54,575 nt of DNA from an uncultured Eubacterium sp. (lineage in GTDB: Bacteria > Bacillota > Clostridia > Lachnospirales > Lachnospiraceae), in the NCBI GenBank assembly GCA_947385775.1, contig CANDMI010000016.1:1-54575 (forward strand), in the 5' to 3' direction. A program made the position numbers and the translations under genes. The stretch's first letter is position 1, and the number at the start of each line of letters is the position of its first letter. This document shows, in pieces, positions 53,573 through 54,575 of this stretch. The notes beneath the pieces are model-generated. The model was not told the DNA's origin and did no database searches. It saw only the letters and a program-made list of their open reading frames with translations.

Positions 53573-54436
53573 ATGAACTTTATAAGTAAGCTGGAGCGTA
53601 AATTTTCCAGATATGCGGTGAGCAATTTAACCCTGTATTTAATTTTTGGATATGTCGTTGGATATGTCCTGGGCTTTATGGCGCCGAATCTGTTAAATTA
53701 TTTAACGCTGAATCCATATTTAATTTTGCGCGGGCAGGTATGGCGGCTCGTAACCTGGGTTTTGATCCCGCCTTCTATGCAAAATATTATATTTTACGTG
53801 ATCATGATGCTGTTTTATTACCAGCTTGGCATGAGCCTGGAGCGGACATGGGGAACGTTTCGGTATAATGTATACATTTTTGGAGGAATCCTCTATACCG
53901 CGCTGGGCGCGATTGGGACATGGCTTGTTCTGACCGTGGTTTATGGAAGCGCCAGCGCAAACCTGATGGGCACGGTCGTAGGCATGCAGGTCAGCACGTA
54001 TTACATCTGTATGTCCATTTTCCTTGCGTTTGCGGCGTGTTATCCGAATATGCAGGTGCTTTTGTATTTTATCATACCGATTAAAATGAAATGGATGGCG
54101 TATGTGTATGCGGCTTTGATGGCTTATGATTTTATAAAGAGCGACTGGGTAGGCAGGGTTATGCTTGTGATGTCCTTGTTGAATTTTTTGATCTTCTTTT
54201 TGTCCACCAGGGATTTTTACCGCTATTCGCCAAAGGAGGTGCATCGAAAACAGGTATACCGTCAGGCGATGAAGCAGCCAAAGGGTGGGATCACAAAGCA
54301 TAAATGCGCCGTTTGCGGCAGGACGGAGTTGGACGACCCGTCGCTCCAATTTCGGTTTTGCTCAAAATGCGATGGAAACTACGAGTATTGCCAGGACCAT
54401 TTGTTTACGCACCAACATATAAAAAACTGTAAATAA
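53573..54436 (+). CDS. Rhomboid-like integral membrane protein with a C-terminal zinc ribbon
   Basis: The protein has about 287 residues. Five to six membrane segments cover residues 20 to 220, with the rhomboid-family-like WRLVTWVLIPPSMQNIIFYVIMMLFYY and GTFRYNVYIFGGILYT. The catalytic GxSG serine and membrane histidine of active rhomboids are not visible, so it may be an inactive or Derlin-like member. The C-terminal tail has a cysteine/histidine cluster (CAVC, FCSKC, CQDH, HQH) that looks like a treble-clef or zinc ribbon facing the cytoplasm. GGAGG lies eight bases before ATG 53573. The function is unknown. Confidence 0.7.
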   Translation: MNFISKLERKFSRYAVSNLTLYLIFGYVVGYVLGFMAPNLLNYLTLNPYLILRGQVWRLVTWVLIPPSMQNIIFYVIMMLFYYQLGMSLERTWGTFRYNVYIFGGILYTALGAIGTWLVLTVVYGSASANLMGTVVGMQVSTYYICMSIFLAFAACYPNMQVLLYFIIPIKMKWMAYVYAALMAYDFIKSDWVGRVMLVMSLLNFLIFFLSTRDFYRYSPKEVHRKQVYRQAMKQPKGGITKHKCAVCGRTELDDPSLQFRFCSKCDGNYEYCQDHLFTHQHIKNCK

Positions 54437-54539
54437 ATGTAAGATTTTTTTCAGAAAGGACTAGACGAATTTAGCGAAATATGCGAAAATATGCTTAGTG
54501 CGTCGAAGTATTATATATTCAATTGAAAGGAGTCTTAAA
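54437..54539. other. Short intergenic leader
   Basis: About 100 AT-rich bases separate the rhomboid-like gene from the last partial gene. No hairpin terminator is seen. A -10-like TATTAT occurs near 54509 but no convincing -35 box is present. Confidence 0.4.
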
Positions 54540-54575
54540 ATGATTTACACACAGGAAGTTCAAAACATGTGTCCG
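54540..54575 (+). CDS. Start of an unidentified gene, cut by the window end
   Basis: Twelve codons are present (MIYTQEVQNMCP). AAAGGAG lies about eight bases before the ATG, so it is very probably a real start. The fragment is too short to assign. Confidence 0.7.
   Translation, partial: MIYTQEVQNMCP

Overview
The window looks like a chromosomal segment of an anaerobic, spore-forming Clostridia of the Lachnospiraceae type. This rests on recognisable families, not on a database search: class III fructose-1,6-bisphosphatase, a very large 2-hydroxyacyl-CoA dehydratase activase, a LysM spore-coat-like protein, a VanZ-like protein, a Bce-like sensor/ABC module, and strong Gram-positive ribosome binding sites with frequent TTG/GTG starts. 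No rRNA, tRNA, CRISPR array or intact insertion sequence was seen.

Layout. (1) 1-694 is an AT-rich untranslated leader with a sigma-A-like promoter, a perfect hairpin, a terminator and nested inverted repeats. (2) 695-3618 is a GC-rich block: a LoaP-type NusG paralogue, a large hairpin terminator just behind it, a PglE-like sugar aminotransferase and a PglC-like phosphoglycosyltransferase. (3) 3660-28030 is a clearly AT-richer surface-glycan cluster of about 24 kb, all on the + strand and tightly coupled. It holds five probable glycosyltransferases plus one candidate nonulosonate transferase, Wzy and Wzx, two acetyltransferases, two radical SAM proteins, two asparagine-synthetase-like enzymes, a nonulosonic-acid branch (CMP-sugar synthetase/PseG fusion, NeuB), a methyltransferase, a DUF4910-type peptidase, an alkaline-phosphatase-superfamily protein and a TagD-like cytidylyltransferase. 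(4) 28302-33750 is a two-component system with an ABC transporter. (5) 33911-47251 is mostly housekeeping: fbp, a YbaK-type deacylase, secG, rnr, smpB, a VanZ-like gene, topB, a hexapeptide protein and a transglutaminase-like protein, with two AAA ATPase/nuclease-like genes between them. (6) 47580-51836 is one 1418-residue activase on the minus strand. (7) 52091-54575 holds a LysM repeat protein, a rhomboid-like zinc-ribbon membrane protein and the start of another gene.

The main discovery is a set of guanine homopolymers (7-8 G) inside five glycan-cluster genes. In three genes (8062-8932, 12333-12913, 25691-26510) the tract length puts the gene out of frame, and changing it by one G restores a complete protein whose end fits the family or abuts the next gene. 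In two genes (12906-13553, 22985-23848) the tract is in frame. This is the signature of slipped-strand phase variation acting on the decorating enzymes (acetylation, methylation, radical chemistry) of a surface polysaccharide. The whole cluster is probably transcribed under LoaP processive antitermination, because a strong terminator sits between loaP and the first biosynthetic gene.

Working model (inference): PglE/PglC-like enzymes make and load the first sugar on undecaprenyl phosphate. The glycosyltransferases extend the unit. NeuB and the CMP-synthetase fusion supply an activated nonulosonic acid. Wzx flips and Wzy polymerises. The phase-variable modifiers diversify the product between cells.
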